From positions 1 through 34,337 of the forward strand of contig JAIMJL010000025.1 of NCBI GenBank assembly GCA_020693225.1: a stretch of DNA of 34,337 nucleotides, read 5' to 3'. Of the stretch, positions 32,752 to 34,337 are shown piece by piece (within the stretch, counting starts at the first letter, position 1; every line of letters starts with the position of its first letter). Source of the stretch: Sandarakinorhabdus sp. GTDB lineage: Bacteria > Pseudomonadota > Alphaproteobacteria > Sphingomonadales > Sphingomonadaceae. The notes under the pieces were generated by a model, which ran no database searches, was not told the origin of the DNA, and worked only from the letters and a program-made list of their open reading frames with translations. The translations under genes were made by a program, and so were the position numbers.

Positions 32752-32853
32752 AGCATGTTCCGATCTGGTAGAATAACCAGAATCGGAAATCCATGCTGAA
32801 AAACAAGAAGATAGAGCGGCCGTTCTGATGCAATCAGAACGAGACTCGCTCTA
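32749..32853. repeat. 105-bp structured dispersed repeat, copy B
   Basis: Same length as copy A and about 91% identical. Ends are TAGAGC and GCTCTA, both within CTAG. It contains the hairpin TTCCGAT...ATCGGAA and the perfect CGTTCTGA/TCAGAACG stem inside TAGAGCG/CGCTCTA. The first three bases (TAG) are the stop codon of the amine-oxidase remnant. The last three (CTA on this strand) are the stop codon of the minus-strand FAD oxidase. It fills the whole space between these convergent genes. Confidence 0.9.
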
Positions 32854-34337
32854 GAGCCCCAGCACACCGGGGTTCATGAGCCCCTGCGGATCGAGCAGGG
32901 CCTTGATGCCGTGCAACAGGGCGGCTGCCTGCGGATCGAGACGCTGCTGATAGGGGTAGGCGCGGCCAAGCTGGAAATGCGCCGCCCCGAACTGCTGCAT
33001 CAGCGCGATCACTTCGCCCTTCAGCGCATCGGTGAAGGCGCGGGCGACCGGGTTTTCGGCATAGGCGGGCAGCGCGGCGAGATGTTCGGAACCAAGGGTT
33101 TCGCGGTGATAGGGGGAGCGGTCATCCGGCCAGTAGAAGGCGATTTCATAAAGGAAGCCGGTGGAGCCGACCGGGCTGAACATGGTTCCCACGGTTACGC
33201 CATGGCGCTGCATTTCCGCGCGCCGGGTTTGCAGCAGCGCGGCATAGGCGGCGTGGAAGGGCATCACATCGGTCTGCCGGAAGATGCCGTGGATCGGCAC
33301 CCAACGTTCGCCGGCCGGCCCCAGGATGTTGGCCAGCGGGGCAAAGGGCATGGAGCGTACAAAGCTTGGCACGCTGTTGGCGATTTCCCGGCCATGCGGC
33401 GCCATCAGGCAGCGCAGGCGGCGGGCGCGGCCTTCGGCTTCCGGCGCATCGATCCCTTCCACGATGAAATGCACCATATAGGCACCGGCGCGCATCGGAT
33501 CGTCCCCGGCCAGCGCCATCTTCAGCAGCTGTTTCAGGCCGGCGACCGGACCCGGCGCCCGCCGCCAAACTTCGCCGGCAATCTTCAGCCGCGCGCCCAC
33601 CCCCTCCTGCCGGGCGATCTGGCCCTGCGACAGCGCGAGATCGAGCCCGAATTGCGAATCCTCCAGCCGCTCTTTCTGGGCCAGCGCGATTCCCCGGTGG
33701 CACGCGGCGAGGTCATCGAACGCGAAGCTCAGCGCAACGGCGGCCTCGCGCACCGCGATCAGCGGCATCCGGATGGCAACCTTCAGCCCCAGCGCGCCGC
33801 AGTCTCCGGTAAACAGCCCGGTCAGGTCCGGGCCATAGTGGCGCGTGGCGGCGCTGGCGCCGGTGGACAGGAGCGCGCCGGATGCCAGCACGACATCCAT
33901 CGAGAGGACGGATTCGGCGGAAATGCCGTGCGCGGCCGTTCCGTGGCTCACCGTGTTCTGGCTGATGCTGCCGCCGATGGTGGCAGCGATCCCCGAAAAC
34001 GGCCCCCAGAAGGGCGTACGCAGGCCGCGCGCGTCAAGCGCCGTCTTCAGCTGCGCCCAGGTGGTGCCGGCACCCACGGTGACGAGGGCGTTGTCTTCAT
34101 CGATGGCGATGCTGTCGAGCGCGCCCATATCGAACAGCACATGGCCGCCGGCCAGGGTGATATAGCCATCGGTGTAGGACGCACCGCCGCCGCGCGGAAC
34201 CATGGCGACCCCGGCATCGGCACACAGGCGGACCGCCTGTTGCACGGCTTCGACCGTGGCAGGACGCACGATGGCAAGCGGCGCGCCGCCACTGCGATAG
34301 ACATCGTTGGCCATCAGGGCGAGCGCGGCCGGATCCG
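32851..34337 (-). CDS. FAD-linked oxidase (vanillyl-alcohol oxidase / 4-cresol dehydrogenase-like), 5' partial
   Basis: About 495 residues in the window, with the frame still open at the right edge. In-frame DPAALALMANDVYRSGG upstream of ATG 34314 looks homologous, so the true start probably lies outside. The N-terminal PCMH-type FAD domain has AMVPRGGGASYTDGY, ALVTVGAGTTWAQL and GGSISQNTVSHGTAAHG; the C-terminal substrate domain ends LDPQGLMNPGVLGL, the family's classic end. Relatives oxidise phenolic side chains or D-lactate- or alcohol-like substrates; 4-cresol dehydrogenases pair with a cytochrome c, and a cytochrome c remnant is nearby. The stop TAG comes from repeat copy B. Substrate unknown. 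Confidence 0.88.
   Translation of the reverse strand, partial: DPAALALMANDVYRSGGAPLAIVRPATVEAVQQAVRLCADAGVAMVPRGGGASYTDGYITLAGGHVLFDMGALDSIAIDEDNALVTVGAGTTWAQLKTALDARGLRTPFWGPFSGIAATIGGSISQNTVSHGTAAHGISAESVLSMDVVLASGALLSTGASAATRHYGPDLTGLFTGDCGALGLKVAIRMPLIAVREAAVALSFAFDDLAACHRGIALAQKERLEDSQFGLDLALSQGQIARQEGVGARLKIAGEVWRRAPGPVAGLKQLLKMALAGDDPMRAGAYMVHFIVEGIDAPEAEGRARRLRCLMAPHGREIANSVPSFVRSMPFAPLANILGPAGERWVPIHGIFRQTDVMPFHAAYAALLQTRRAEMQRHGVTVGTMFSPVGSTGFLYEIAFYWPDDRSPYHRETLGSEHLAALPAYAENPVARAFTDALKGEVIALMQQFGAAHFQLGRAYPYQQRLDPQAAALLHGIKALLDPQGLMNPGVLGL

Overview
The window is high-GC alphaproteobacterial chromosome, most likely from a sphingomonad (Sphingomonadales). I infer this from three large or partial TonB-dependent receptors, alphaproteobacterial HspQ, a complete ccoNOQP-GHIS cluster, IclR/flavin-monooxygenase catabolic genes and tight ATGA-type gene overlaps. 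I cannot assign a genus.

Layout. (1) 1-5.6 kb: the tail of a TonB-dependent receptor, a hairpin-rich leader followed by a DEAD-box RNA helicase, a convergent zeta-class glutathione transferase (maleylacetoacetate isomerase type), and a full TonB-dependent receptor. (2) 5.6-6.5 kb: hspQ, tRNA-Ser(CGA) and the first copy of a 105-bp structured dispersed repeat. (3) 6.5-16.3 kb: a DUF2189 membrane protein divergent from a cbb3 oxidase operon (ccoN-O-Q-P-G-H-I-S). The operon is followed by an unrecognised membrane protein joined by a 4-bp overlap and a spermidine-synthase-like protein. (4) 16.3-18.3 kb: convergent rluE-type pseudouridine synthase, an enoyl-CoA hydratase/isomerase and a flavin reductase. 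(5) 18.5-34.3 kb: an accessory catabolic region. It holds a TonB receptor, a serine hydrolase with a small conserved protein, a PEP-mutase/isocitrate-lyase-like enzyme, an IclR regulator, a three-gene operon (Asp/Glu-racemase-like protein, PuuE-like deacetylase, FAD monooxygenase), a methyltransferase with a small partner, a second flavin monooxygenase, a secreted alpha/beta hydrolase, two truncated genes (cytochrome c and amine oxidase) meeting at one breakpoint, the second repeat copy, and a partial FAD-linked oxidase.

The most interesting part is region 5. Six intergenic sites with the form TCCG-N5-CGGA (two perfect palindromes, four degenerate) lie upstream of the TonB receptor, the lyase and the divergent serine-hydrolase pair, the iclR gene, and the divergent racemase-like and methyltransferase units. 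If real, they define one IclR regulon that couples outer-membrane uptake to an undescribed catabolic route. Two enzymes there lack canonical catalytic residues: the racemase-fold protein lacks both active-site cysteines, and the deacetylase has a degenerate NodB motif. The substrate cannot be read from the sequence; a pathway releasing small dicarboxylates from an aromatic or N-containing ring is only a hypothesis.

The two 105-bp repeats (about 91% identical) both sit between convergent units. In the second copy, the terminal TAG on each strand is the stop codon of the neighbouring gene. Positions, motifs and alignments were read by eye; no database search was run.
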